A DNA stretch of 64,000 nucleotides, taken from assembly GCA_947359465.1 (NCBI GenBank), contig OX375876.1, positions 80,870,359 to 80,934,358 of the forward strand, written 5' to 3'. Below the pieces are notes generated by a model. The model saw only the letters and a program-made list of their open reading frames with translations. It was not told the origin of the DNA and did not search any database. Shown here in pieces: positions 22,940 through 33,844 of this stretch. The translations under genes were made by a program, and so were the position numbers. This stretch comes from Metellina segmentata (Eukaryota > Arthropoda > Arachnida > Araneae > Tetragnathidae). Position 1 is the first letter of the stretch; the number at the start of each line of letters is the position of its first letter.

Positions 22940-24300
22940 CTCGAGTGCTAAAACATGACGGTAACAGAAAATACAAAAACTTATGTACAAATTTTACATT
23001 TCTTGTCAAATTGTTTGACCCCAAGGCACTCCTTTTATTTTTTTAGTTGCCAATTCTACCATTAGTTCTGGTACGTAGGTTGCATGTATGCGTGTTGGGT
23101 GCTGCTACCGCATTGTCCCGGTTCGAGTGTGTAACATTTCCTTAATTTGTGGTTTGTTGGACTGCATTGGCATTCCTTGTTGGGTACCCATGTGGGTGAA
23201 GATAAACCCAACCTCTCCAACCACTTGGACCATGGTCATATCCTCTCGATATACCGTCCTCTGTTGGGGTTTCGTTTGTTGCTGTAATCGGAAATCGAGC
23301 TTTAGAGTTGGTTTCTTTATTACCTGGAACTGAGCTGTGACGTAATCGTGTAGTGGCTTTTGTGAGTCGTTCAACATTTACCCGCTGTTTGCGGTTGGGC
23401 AGTTTTTGTCTGCGATCTCAAATACCACTTCGGACAGTTTCTTTGTCACCACAAAATCGCCTCTGTTTGGCTTGTTAAACGTCCTCGTAAACCCGGGTTT
23501 ACGTTAGGGAAGTATAAGTACACTTCGTCTCCCGCCTTGATTCCCTTTTCTTTCACAAACTTATTCCTATACTACCCTTGGGATTCTGCCGCTTGAACCA
23601 AATTATCTCTCACCTCATTATAGGCACTGCGCCGCAGCCTTTTAAGTAATGCCGTCGAAAAGTCATCTGTTGCCCGTATGAAAAAGGCGGTTCTGTCTTT
23701 AACACCTGGTAAGCTAAATTCATCTCTTTACCATACACCAGAAATGCAGAGGTGTGTTTCGTGACAGAATGCCATTTCGATCTGTAAGCCAAAATGCATA
23801 CTCCAATTTAGTGTCCCAATCATCGTGGTTCCCATTAACTAGGTGGCTGAGGGCATTTCCCAGTCCTCTGTGGTATACCTCTAATATTCCATTCCCTTGG
23901 GGGTGATAAGCTGTGGTATTCACCTTCTTTATTCCCAGGGATACATAAACACTTTGCATGGCTCAGTTAATAAAATTAATTCCTCTGTCAGTGAGGATCG
24001 TGGAAGAGCAGTCAAATCGGGAAATAAAATTAAGTAGCGTTCGTGCTACATCAGCGCTTTTAGTTTGTTGTACAGGGTAAGCCTCACACCATATGGTGAA
24101 ATGGTCAATGTGAGCAATTATAAATCTGTTTCCATTTTCTGTTACAGGAAGGGGTCCTACAACATCAATAGCAACCTTGTGGAAAGGACCTTGAGGAACT
24201 ATGGGACGTTGCAACGGTGCTAATTTCCGAGGTTTGTGAGCACGTCGTTGCATACAACTATTGCATGATTTGATCCAGTTAACCCTCCTGGCGGCATAGC
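22940..24300 (-). pseudogene. Gypsy-type integrase and pol C-terminus
   Basis: On the minus strand the end of an HHCC zinc region (WIKSCNSCMQRRAHKP) is followed by the integrase core. The first catalytic Asp is in FHKVAIDVVGPLP, the second in STILTDRGINFI, and the Glu in TAYHPQGNGILEVYHRGLG. LEYAFWLTDRN and the MNLAYQVLK region follow, and further on KGIKAGDEVYLYFP, typical of the C-terminal SH3-like part. Several frameshifts and stops break it into pieces near 23960 and 23720. Reverse transcriptase, RNase H and LTRs are not seen. Confidence 0.85.
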
Positions 24301-25585
24301 AAATCCGTGTTGTGTTGACGAAAGCGTCACCCCAAAAAAGCGAGTTCCCTTTAAAAGTGTCAGGGTTTGGACAAAGGGAGTGCTTTCTCCTACTTTGGCC
24401 AATGGGTCTCAGCAGTGGGCTATTTAGACTGGATCATCAAAGAAGACCGTTGACAGTGATAGATAGGAGAGTCACGGGCTACCTCCAGTTTTGGGGATAG
24501 CAGGAGAGGATCCTTCGGAAGCAGAAAGACAGAAAAGACTTTCAAACATTGCGTCAGTTCTAAGGATAAAAATACATTCGATTGATCTTTACTTACACGC
24601 GTTTTAGAAAACAAATATTTATTGTATAAATGGGAAGCTTTGAAATTTTTAATTTATATATTTTTCTCTCTAAAAAGTAGTTTTTCTTCAAATTATAAAT
24701 AAATTAAATTCTACAATTCATTTTCTTTCCTACAAGTTTTACACCATTACACAGATTTACAGTATTGTTTTGTATAAATCAAGCGATTAATCACAGTTGA
24801 GTTAGACGTGTGAAACTTACCGCAATGTAGAAATAAAAACAAAATTGTTCAATATTCGCTTTAATAATGTATTCTACTGTGTGTCAGTCGAATACGTCAG
24901 TAAGTGGGGGATGGTACACGTTAAATCTCGTTGTATCAAATGTCGTGTGGATGTTTGCGGTCACGGCAAATTTAAAGTGCCATTCCCCACGTACATGACG
25001 GTCTTTGACCGGTTAGAGGTTTTAGCTCGCAAACCTCTCTTTGCTAAACCGCTACTCTTCGGAAAAGTATGCGTATTTATAATAATTTATTTTGGAATTA
25101 GGTGGCAGAGTTGACATTTTCGGAGGTTCATTTATTTCGCTCTCACTATATAAATATAATCTATTCCGATTAAGTGACTTCACTGAGAATGTGATTAAGA
25201 TTATATCAGTAAATTTAGTAATTCGTGATTTTAAAATTAGCTATTAAGCATGTAATATACATTGTTTTTCTTCTGCTTGAAATTGGAATTAGAAAACAAA
25301 TCTTAGCAGTAAAAGGCCGATGATAAAAAATAGTGTACCAATAAAGTTTAAATATGTCTTAAATATGTAATGCTAAAAGAAATGTACAAACTCAAAATGG
25401 AGAAAAATTAAAAATTGTTTATTGCGTTTTATTTTTTAAATTTCATGAATTGTGCTTCTATTATTTTTCTAATAGTAAACTTAAAATGAATAAATGTCAG
25501 TTCAATCAAATGTTCAAAAGATTCGTCAAAAAGTTTAAAAAAAGTTCCGGTGGAATATAGTAGCTACTGTAGTTTTTGTTGATTG
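24301..25585. other. Mostly AT-rich; one weak exon candidate
   Basis: 24300-24620 may be further Gypsy sequence but has no clear motif. At 24885-25064 (plus) an ORF follows a GTGTGTCAG acceptor-like site and stops at GTATGC, encoding a stretch with CIKCRVDVCGHGKFKVPFP. Cysteine and histidine spacing hints at a small metal-binding region, but I recognise no family. Confidence 0.3.
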
Positions 25586-26024
25586 TTATTTGTGGAGATT
25601 CGGAGTGCTGAAGCCACGTTGAATTTGGGTCTTCATTCTGAGGAAAGCAGTGTCTTCCCATGCCTTGTATAGTTCTTTATCAGTTTTTACTTCCAATCCC
25701 ATGAAGGTGTCGTAAAAAATGAAGCATCCCAAGTCTTCGTTGTTGGATACAAAGATGTCATTGCGTTGAAAATTGAAAAGCCCACAGCTCATTCGATCGA
25801 AAATGATGTTCTGTTCTGTGCCTCCTTTTGTGTGGCGGACAGAAGAAGAGCGGGTCAGCAAGACGACATTTTCTGTTTCAAAACTGTGAATCTTGCGGAT
25901 CTGTGAATCAGCATCAGGTGCTCCGTTGGTACCTCGTTGAATGCGTATCTTTTCTGCTTGTTTTTGCTTCTTAGCCTCCTTCTTGGCCTGCTTCTTTTTG
26001 CTTCTCTTTTCTCGAAACTTCTTT
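25586..26024 (-). CDS. Unidentified terminal exon (about 146 aa)
   Basis: On the minus strand, TTGGTATTTTAG is a good splice acceptor immediately before codons for a very lysine-rich, probably helical segment (KKFREKRSKKKQAKKEAKKQ). A more varied region follows (FETENVVLLTRSSSVRHT; NIIFDRMSCGLFNFQRND; GCFIFYDTFMGLEVKTDKEL; RMKTQIQRGFSTPNLHK) and ends at a stop. Amino-acid use is balanced in an AT-rich region, unlike the random ORFs around it, which suggests real coding sequence. I cannot name the family. It could be the last exon of a host gene whose other exons lie at higher coordinates; none was recognised. Confidence 0.45.
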
Positions 26025-26047
26025 CTAAAATACCAAGTGAGAATCAA

Positions 26048-27095
26048 TTATTTTTTAAATTCAAAAGGAAAATAAATGTTAGTACAGACAATTTGCGAAA
26101 GTAATGTTTGCAAAGGGTGGTCAGAAATGAATGCACTCTAATCATAGTGCTAGAAAATTTCCATTTAAAAAAATCATAAACCTTATGAAATAATTTTTTA
26201 TTGTACGTCCATTTTGGAGATATTCACGTCGAATATTCTATAACGTATCTTCCAGTCATTTGGAATTTCAATGCTGAAATCATCTGGCGTCTAGGGTTTC
26301 CGGTACCTGGTTGCCAATTGGGAGAAATGTAAAGCACTGCATGGATATACATACAAATCCGAATGGATGTGTTAAACCATCAAAGTTCACATCTCTGAAC
26401 CCAATCTAATCACTCTTTTGGGTTGGTTTTCGACAAAGAATTGGTTGGTATGATTTGTGTGTTGTCGACTCTGTGCACCCTGTGGAATAAAATGTGTAAA
26501 AATATTAAATAATTTAATAAATACTTTGCACACTTACATTTGTTTCCTAATCCAGTCCAACATCTTGTAATGTCGATAAGATGTCAATATAAAATGACGT
26601 AGTTAGCACTAAAAAGTACTGTTTGTTTATAAATTGCAGCGGAATATTCCTCTACAGCAAAAAAATGCTTTAATCAACCGTATAATCTCACTTGATCAAA
26701 GTTTTAATAGGCGCTTGTTAGCGGTTTGACGGACGTAAAATGTATAAAAATAAATCTTTTTGTGAGCGATCTTGTTTTCTTACAACAATGAGTGGTAAAC
26801 AATCGAAAGGTTATGCGATTGTTCAAATTTATTAAATTAAATTAAGAGAATTGAAACAATTTATTGCTAACAAATTAAAAAGTTTTCTTTTCATTTCCAT
26901 TGTTATGTTTAAAAAGTACAAACGTCGATGCATTTTAAAGTGACGAAGAAATGTATAATTATTATAGATTATTTGTTTTGATATCTAAATGTTTAGGCGT
27001 CAATATAAAGCCTATTAAATAAAGAATCATGGTCGAATGAAGTTCTTCATATTTCGACATTGCGAACACTGTTCTAAATCCAAAGTACATTAAGG
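26048..27095. other. AT-rich spacer, no gene seen
   Basis: Possibly intron of the minus-strand gene ending at 25586. No exon or repeat that I can name. Confidence 0.45.
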
Positions 27096-27102
27096 GCCCA
27101 TA

Positions 27103-27300
27103 GTGGCTCAGTGGTTATGCCTACTGGGATAGCAACCTGCGAGTTGCTGGCGGCGCACGTTCGGTTCTTCCTGGGTGCATTTCTCTCTTCCGCATTAGTA
27201 AATCTTACCTTGGTTATAGGTCAATTATTTGATATAGTCGGTCGCAGTATGGACAAATATGACTCTTGCATCATTAAAACCCAACCAAACCCCAAGATAC
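27103..27300 (+). repeat. tRNA-derived SINE
   Basis: TAGTGGCTCAGTGGTTATGC carries a clear pol III A box (TGGCTCAGTGG). CAACCTGCGAGTTGCTGGCG and a degenerate B box (CGTTCGGTTC) follow, then a tail ending AAAACCCAACCAAACCCC. The head matches the minus-strand copy at 43085-43200 (CAACCTGCGAGTT and GGAACCTGCGAGTT). An ORF over this region is incidental. Confidence 0.75.
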
Positions 27301-27780
27301 ATTAGGCTTTTAATGAATGGCTTCCAACCAGCGCGTTTTCCTGTAAGCGTAGTTAATTATATTTACTTGAGAATTGATTGAAAATTCCAGTATCGATGTT
27401 TCATAAAAATAAAAAAAACGAATGATGGTAAGGCGGTATGGTTTTACAAGTGTGTGAGCTAGCAACGTAAGAAATGACGACTTCTAAAATAATCTGCGTT
27501 TATTTAGGAGTTTCTCCTGAACATTTAACAAACAAATCCATTACAATTAATTCCATACATTAAACTATAATCACCCCGATAACAGTAAGTACAAACACCG
27601 AAGTGTGTGCATGAAGCATGTGCTAAGCGAGTGGATTTTAACACACCTCTCTGCAGTCAATTGGTATGAACGTCTCTCATAGCCCAGCAGATAGTCAAGG
27701 GGACGGTGGTAGCTCATTATTTAGTCAAGGCGACGGCTGCAACCCTGCAATTAATCAAGGATTAGTAACAAGAGAATATA
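27301..27780. other. No gene seen
   Basis: Unique-looking sequence between two SINE copies. No feature recognised. Confidence 0.5.
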
Positions 27781-27819
27781 TCGAACTCGATCGAACCGAG
27801 GACCGTCGTGTATTTCGAG

Positions 27820-27995
27820 GCTTGTGCGCGTTAAATCTGTAGTGGCATCAAATGTCCTCAAGTTGACGTGGTGTGGAAGTTTAGAAAATGGGTCGCCAGC
27901 TCTGGCCGAGGTGTAGTCCTTGATCTTTCCTTCCGGGATTGATCCTGGATTGTCGTCACCAATAGGCCTTTGTGTTGATCCAGTGGGACCTAAAT
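27820..27995 (+). repeat. Dispersed repeat family R, partial copy
   Basis: It shares TTAAATCTGTAGTGGC, GTGGTGTGGAAGTTTAGAAA and GATCTTTCCTTCCGGGATTGAT (with differences) with the copies at 49.6, 57.0, 60.8 and 0.2 kb. It ends near the GACC(A)TCGCCAAT-like word common to the family. Confidence 0.65.
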
Positions 27996-28360
27996 TCAAC
28001 TATCAATTAGCTTATGTCATGAACTGACGTCAAAGTAACAACTCCACCAACCTTAAATTGAAATAGTCAGAATTTTAATCGTACTTCAGATGATGCATTT
28101 TTAAATGTCGTTTTGAAGCGCAAGAATGTGGTTCCAAATTTTCAATTCAATTTGTTTTCCCGAAGAAGTTAGAAAGTGTAGCTTTAAAGAGACAGAAATG
28201 TTGTGATACTCTTTCTAACATGCCGAAGGCAAATACACAAATTCTAAGTACTTTATCGTAAGTTCCCATCAGGACGCGTCACACAAAGGGCTCCAGTCAC
28301 GCCCTCCCATTAGAACACACGGGTGGTCTAGGGGACGGAAAAGCGACCGTTCGAGAATAC

Positions 28361-28600
28361 TCAGGGTTGACACTTATGCTTGACTTTTGGTTTCCGAGAT
28401 AACTCGGACTTGCCATTTTCAGTACAAAAAGTTTTCCTGGTTATCTCGGGCTTGACACTTGAAGGGTTAACAATATGTTCGTGCATCCCTGGCCAAAAAT
28501 AAAAAAGTTTAAGGTTGGACACAGTCTTCCTCAGACCTTGGTGACAAGCAAAAGGGGAATCATGGTATTGTGTCAACCTGTCATAAATCATAGATTTTGG
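28361..28600 (-). pseudogene. Gypsy-type integrase zinc-binding region (fragment)
   Basis: On the minus strand, YDRLTQYHDSPFACHQGLRK followed by TVSNLKLFYFWPGMHEHIV matches the HHCC N-terminal region of Gypsy integrases (two histidines visible). The cysteine pair is replaced by unrelated sequence (NPSSVKPEITRK), so the fragment breaks off there. It is a separate insertion from the one at 22.9-24.3 kb. Confidence 0.7.
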
Positions 28601-28619
28601 AAGGACAATTCTGGTGTGT

Positions 28620-29585
28620 GGTTTCTTTGATTGGAAAATTTAAGTTCACTACATTTTAGAATTCTAAAAAAAATCTAAGTTTTCATAGCTTCATAACTAG
28701 CACTTTTCTTCATTTTTTTGCAAATTCGACAGTAGGAAGACATCATTTCCAAGTTGAATATCTTTCCGGTATCAACTGAAATGGCTGAAACACAGCCAAA
28801 CAGAGCGAAGTAAACCCACTATGCTGTCATGTCCCATCCATAGACACACCACATTAAACTTGTCCTTTTAAATTCATTTCATTGGCTGTGTTTAACACTG
28901 AGTCCTTCGCAACTTCTGACACAAACTTCAAACGTTTTTTTTACATGGCTTGTGTATGAGGATTTTGAAATTTGTGCCAAATCAAAGCAGTGCACAGTTT
29001 ATATGCCGAAACAAACCCTCTTCCAATCTGACTCATTCTATAAACTAATCTGGAGTTTACTTCTGGTTTGTTTTTCGTTCTTTTAGAAGAAGCAAAAGCT
29101 TGGTAAAATCACAATCATTACATTTCAAACAGAAATTCGAACACAGACTCTTCCACTATATTTAAGTTTAATGCAAAGCATTTAGGACATGGAAGTTCTA
29201 AAAATACCTCAATCAGAATCTCTATCCACAATACGATTACCAAGTATTTATTCATTGGGGGAAACATTTTTTGAAGTACTTGGTCCGAGCTTCGAAGTAC
29301 TGACAGTGCACGCTGCTTCATTGTCTTTATAATAGTTTAGCTGGTTTTTAGTATATTGGTTGACTTTAAAAAGGCGCTTCATGGCTGTACTTTTTCCCAT
29401 TTTGAAAACAAAAGCACTTAGAGAAAAAGGTATAAGAGAATTATAAGCAATCTAAAAGCCACGACAAAAAATCACGAATTCGAATTGCGAATAAAACAAA
29501 CAGCAAAGTAATGCCAGTTATCTAAGTAAAACTTGCATTACTAAACCCGATATTTGTAAGTAAAATAAGTATTAAAACTTAAAAT
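28620..29585. other. No gene seen
   Basis: AT-rich spacer. Nothing recognised. Confidence 0.5.
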
Positions 29586-29837
29586 GAAATTTTAAGAATG
29601 AGAGGAGAAACAGAATACTAAATCCTCATAGAGTAAAGCAACTTAAAGTTGCATATTTGACTGTCTTCTAAGGACAAGGCGTAGCTCGATCAATCATGTG
29701 TCAATTTGTATCACTTAAAAAGCAAATGCATCCTCACTTTTCTTGTAGTGTCACGATTTAAGAATAGAAAGGTTGATCTTCACCCAAAGGCACAATTTTA
29801 GTATGTCATGGGCTCGGTTTTCCTTGTACAAACTTTA

Positions 29838-29940
29838 TCTCACTCTCTTCTCTCTCTCTCTCTCATCTCACTCACTCACTCTCTTCTCTCACTCACTCTC
29901 TTCTCTCACTCTCCACTCACTCACTCTTCTCTCTCTCTAC
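29838..29940. repeat. CT-rich microsatellite
   Basis: About 100 bases of CTCTCT, CACTCACT and TTCTCTCACTC. The corresponding place in copy B (about 36563) has only a short CTCTCT run, so it expanded in copy A. Confidence 0.9.
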
Positions 29941-30456
29941 TACATATAATCAATGTAGTAATTTAATTCACCAAGATACTCAAACCAGATTCTTATTTCC
30001 TCGAATTAGACATGCATCATGTTGTTTCTTTGGTAGGTACACTACAACCTGTGAAAAAGAATATTCTCCGCGTGTCTTTTCCATGATTCTTTCTCAGAGG
30101 TTGATATAATTTTTATGATTTCAAATAAATTCAATAAGTACCAACTTGCCCTTCGTACTGCCTTTCAGACATGACAGGAATCAACCGTAATAATTGCCCC
30201 GATATTCTTGACGACGCATTGAATGATACTACTAATGATAATGCTTTATTTTGATTAGGTGGCATTAGCCTCATCTGTCCAACGTCCCAAGAAGTCTCTG
30301 TAGCATCTCTCCCCTATGACAGTAAAATTTTCCAAACCGAAAACGACCGTCCCTTGGCGACGAAAGCGACCGTTCAGTGGTAACCCTGGTCGCATCAGCG
30401 TTCCACCAATTCGTAATGAACTGTGTTCCCCCCCCCCCGCATCACACAATCTGCGG

Positions 30457-30546
30457 GATATAAGCAGCACCATCATTTCGTGCTCCAGTTACACAAACAG
30501 ATATCTCCCTTCTCCGGCCGATCATCTGTCAGACCAGCTTCCGCAG
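30457..30546 (+). promoter_or_regulatory. TATA promoter plus short first exon, module copy A
   Basis: GATATAAG (30457-30464) is followed 23 bases later by an initiator-like CTCCAGTTA (A at 30487). About 60 bases then end in CCGCAG|GTAAAT, a good splice donor at 30547. The same 90-base layout with few changes occurs at 37926-38015. Upstream, both copies share CAGTAAAATTTTCCAAAC and CTTTGGCGACGAAAGCGAC-like blocks. It looks like a core promoter with a 5' untranslated exon. Alternatively it is part of a coding exon: one frame (SSYTNRYLPS, DQLPQVNIH) is also conserved between copies to the same stop. Function is inferred. Confidence 0.5.
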
Positions 30547-31526
30547 GTAAATATTCACAATTTGATTCCAGTTCAAGAGCAGGTGAAAAAAGTAAAGAAT
30601 TGATATCCAAGCAGATGTTAATGCTAAAATAGGTAGATTTTCTAGCAGAGTTGGCATCTAATTATTCTAGATTTGTAACTATAATTTCATAGCTTTTATT
30701 TAACCATCTTCAGAGCTGAATTCATCATGATTTTTTTGAGGAATTTGGAGATCTTGTGCGTCTGTTTGAGAGTATCTTCGTTTTTTTTTTCACTCGAGTT
30801 TTATAGAATTTAAAAAAGAGTAGAACAAAAGATTGTTCTCTTCCAGCCGAAGAGAACAGCACTGGACACAGCACCAAGGGATCTTAACGTTTTTGAAGGC
30901 TTCGACAATTTATGTTAGCCATAAAGTAATTCCGAATAAATGTTTTCGGAAAATATCAAATTAAGTACGAAAACTATATTACGTAGTTACAGATCGAATG
31001 ACATCCAAATACTGGAATGAAACAGATATTTTTGTAGTTTGAATCAATAATAAAACTACATTATATTTCATCATACAAAAAAAATTAATATTTTTTAAAT
31101 CGTTTCACCTTCTGACTAGTTGATAATGAAAAATCTGTCTTAATGAGATATCAAGTCACAAATTAACTATCTCAAAATTATTTTTAATGTGGTTCTTGCA
31201 GTTCTATGGAGATCTTTAAAAAGAATGCGTTTTCTGAAAGGAGACTCAATTTCACATACATTAAAAAACATTCATCACTTTTAGCCAATTAATATTATTA
31301 AAAATATATATTAACAACAGAAGACGAATCGTGTACCCCCAAATAGCAATTATTATGAATAATAGTTATTGTTTAATACGTTTTTGTCTGTTACTTTTCT
31401 TAATGATACCAATCTGTTTTCTTTGCATCTTAAACAAAATTCCCAAATTAAACACATCTTATGGGTTAGTAATGTATCAGTTATTAATGCATTCGTGATA
31501 AATATAAAGGTAAAAGTTCATTCAGT

Positions 31527-31564
31527 ATCGTAAATTCGTTTACTTCAGTAAACGAATTCACGAT
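31527..31564. repeat. 18-bp-arm palindrome
   Basis: The arms ATCGTAAATTCGTTTACT and AGTAAACGAATTCACGAT are separated by TC, with one mismatch. The equivalent place in copy B (after 38831) is interrupted by the hAT at 38850. Confidence 0.9.
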
Positions 31565-31954
31565 GTCAGTTTGAGTACGACTTTAACATGTCTTATAAGA
31601 GGTGATTAATTTCATGAGTCTATAATGTATTTAACTATCACAAGAGTTAACCTCACGTTAGAAGAATCGAAGTGTTAACTAATTGTTAGATTGTTTTTTA
31701 CTGACAAACAAAACAGTGAAATATACCGTGCAAAGTAAAGTGCCATAAATCCTTTGAGATAGGAATGCTTTTTGTTTATTTAAAAAAAAAACAGATAAAT
31801 TTTTCTAAAACTATTTGTATTCGTGCAAGTATCAACTTCATAAAGGTCATTTAAAATGCTGCCATTTACCGGAGCAACCTATTTTGTAAGCAGTACAACA
31901 GTTATTAACAGAAACTTCTAACTGTAGTGTTTCAATGTTTTATATTCCGTAAGG

Positions 31955-33023
31955 CAGTGGTCCCCAACCCCCGGGCCGCGGACCGGTACCGGTCCGTGGA
32001 TCAAATGGCACCGGGCCGCCCAAGGAACATTAAATTATTTCCATTTTATTTACTGTGGTGTATTTCTCTCGGGTTTGTGCGGTTCTTATCTATGAAATGT
32101 CCACTCAAATTAGGAGGCGGTAAATCAGAACTTGAAATTTGTTCTGTTACTAGAGCTTCAATTATGAATTCTGAATTCTGTATGTCTCTATTTTCCAATT
32201 TTGACAAATGTGACAACTGTTTTCAAGTTGGCAGAAAAAGTAGCTGCATTTAAAGCCAAACTGAAAATGTGGGGACGGCGCGTGAACAGAGGCATTTTGT
32301 ACATGTTTCAGACATTAGCAGTGATTTTAGGCAAGACTGAGCCTGAACATTCATTCTCCCAGTTGGTGCACGATCACCTGTCTTTGCTTTTAAAAGAGTT
32401 CGAGCGCTACTTCTCAACCACGAAAGACCCACGAAGTGGTAAGGTATGGATCCGCGACCCATTTGTCAACAAATTAGGCGAATCTAGCATGTATGTGCAA
32501 GAAGAAGATCAACAGCTGGAAATTGCAAATGAAGGCGGCCTTAAAACTACTTTCGAGACAACAACTCTGACGGTGTTCTGGATTAAAGTCATGGCAGAAT
32601 ACCCTGAGATTGCCACCACAGCAATTAAATCCCTATTACCATTTCCGACAACCTATCTGTGTGAAGTGGGGTTTTCTGCAGTGACAGCAACCAAAACAAA
32701 ACAACGAAATAAACTGGACATAAGCAACACACTTCGGGTGTCATTGTCTCCTATTACCCCCAGATGAAACCATTTCGTAGCAAAGAAACAAGCTCAGGGT
32801 TCTCATTGTTTTAGCGTTCTAGTGAGTTAAAATGTTAAAACACTTTATATTCATTTTTTGGTTTTTCTCATTTTGAAGGCATGTTTACATACAATTAAAT
32901 TATAATTATTAAACCAAAACAATCTAAAATATAAACAACCAACGCCCCCCCCCAGCGGCGGGCCGCGTTAAAATTATCAAACGTTGATCCGGTCCGCAGC
33001 GATAAAAAGGTTGGGGAGCACTG
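31955..33023 (+). mobile_element. hAT element of Charlie/ZBED5-like type
   Basis: The ends are CAGTGGTCCCCAACC and the reverse of GGTTGGGGAGCACTG. They are followed by GC-rich subterminal sequence with CCGCGGACCGGTACCGG on the left and GGCGGGCCGCG / GGTCCGCAGCG on the right. The 8-bp duplication CCGTAAGG is at 31947-31954 and 33024-33031. Copy B keeps the unoccupied site with a single CCGTAAGG at 42890-42897, which proves the boundaries. Length is 1069 bp; only the C-terminal part of a transposase is inside. Confidence 0.95.
32201..32815 (+). pseudogene. hAT transposase C-terminal half
   Basis: An open frame of 188 codons has motifs of the ZBED5/SCAND3-like hAT transposases: FSQLVHDHLSLLLKEFERYF, WIRDPFVNKLGES, then EIANEGGLKTTFET and FWIKVMAEYPEIA. 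The hAT C-terminal dimerisation block (SLLPFPTTYLCEVGFSAVTA, then RNKLDISNTLRVSLSPI) follows. A TGA stops it after ITPR, where a tryptophan codon is expected, and KKQAQGSH continues in frame beyond it. The N-terminal BED finger and catalytic centre are missing, so this is an internally deleted, non-autonomous copy. The reading frame is unusually well preserved. Confidence 0.85.
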
Positions 33024-33399
33024 CCGTAAGGTACAGTTTAAATCACAGTAAGTTTAGTACATGCGGAATGCTATGAGATCATGTCGAAAAGTAAATTTAC
33101 ATGCCACTTTTGTAACACAGCTCATTAGTCACTTGTGTGACTGAATTGCTTAAAATCTAAAAAAGTATGTTAAATGAGACGCAAATTAATTGAGATAACG
33201 TCGATTAATGGAAATAAAACTAAACGGTCATACAAATTTCGGAACTTTTATAGATCGTAATTTCCGATACAAAACTAAAACTGCCATATCTCTAGCTTAA
33301 TACTATTACCTGATTTATGGAACTCGGCGATCCAACCTATAACAAACCAGGGAAGATTCATGCCGTAATTTTGAACTATTTTATAAAATGTTGAAGAAC

Positions 33400-33734
33400 T
33401 AGGATGCTCCGCCCCCTACTCGCCTCCGCTCACAAACCGAAACTCCTTTTAACAGAGTCAATCTCATGCGACGGTAAAACCTCCTCTCCCTGCTCGCCAT
33501 CGCACGCGATCCCATTTGCTTTGCTTTGCAAACCAACACTCTATATGAGATACAATTTGGTTTGCTTAGCAAACCAAAACTAAAAAAACTACTTTTGCAG
33601 AGACAATCTCCTGCGACGGCGAAACTATCTTAATAATTCGTATAATCTTGATTTTACTTTCCGATCCATGAAGTCACAGCGAGGGCTTCGCCTTTGCTCA
33701 CGAACGCTCACAACCCCCCAGTTATATCTATGTT
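33400..33734. repeat. Hairpin-dense dispersed repeat (family H), copy 1
   Basis: It contains two versions of the hairpin TTTGGTTTGC-TTA/TTT-GCAAACCAAA (clearest at 33556-33578). Each is linked to AGAG(T/A)CAATCTC(A/C)TGCGACGG and to CCGCCCCCT.CTCGCC words. The same string of modules occurs at 49260-49580 and 50620-51290. There is no coding capacity. Confidence 0.75.
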
Positions 33735-33840
33735 ATTAGTTTAGGGTGCATTATGTGTTAAAGTTAAAAAAAAAAATTCACTTTAGCAAGTGATTTCGCT
33801 TTTTTTTTAAACTTTAACACATAATGCACCCTAAACTAAT
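33735..33840. repeat. Foldback with 31-bp arms
   Basis: Arm 33735-33765 (ATTAGTTTAGGGTGCATTAT and on) pairs perfectly with 33810-33840 across an A/T-rich 44-base loop. The right arm is the version found once in related repeats at 51190 and 53635, so the left arm is a local inverted duplication. Confidence 0.92.
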
Positions 33841-33844
33841 AGTC

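Larger units (their letters stand above)
29586..33225 (+). repeat. Segmental duplication, copy A
   Basis: Colinear with 36300-43085. Shared landmarks include CTAAATCCTCA(T/C)AGA(G/A)TAAAGC, TTGACGACGCATTGAAT, the promoter-like module at 30457, AACTATAATTTCATAGCTTT, GAGAACG..CACCAAGGGATCTT and GATAACGTCGATTAATGGA near the end. Copy A lacks about 860 bp present in B at 36845-37715. It carries its own hAT at 31955-33023. Confidence 0.85.

Noticed and set aside
27103..27190. Genuine tRNA gene
   Set aside because: A and B boxes are present, but acceptor and anticodon stems do not pair and a SINE tail follows.
27111..27305. 64-residue ORF
   Set aside because: It overlaps the SINE head exactly.
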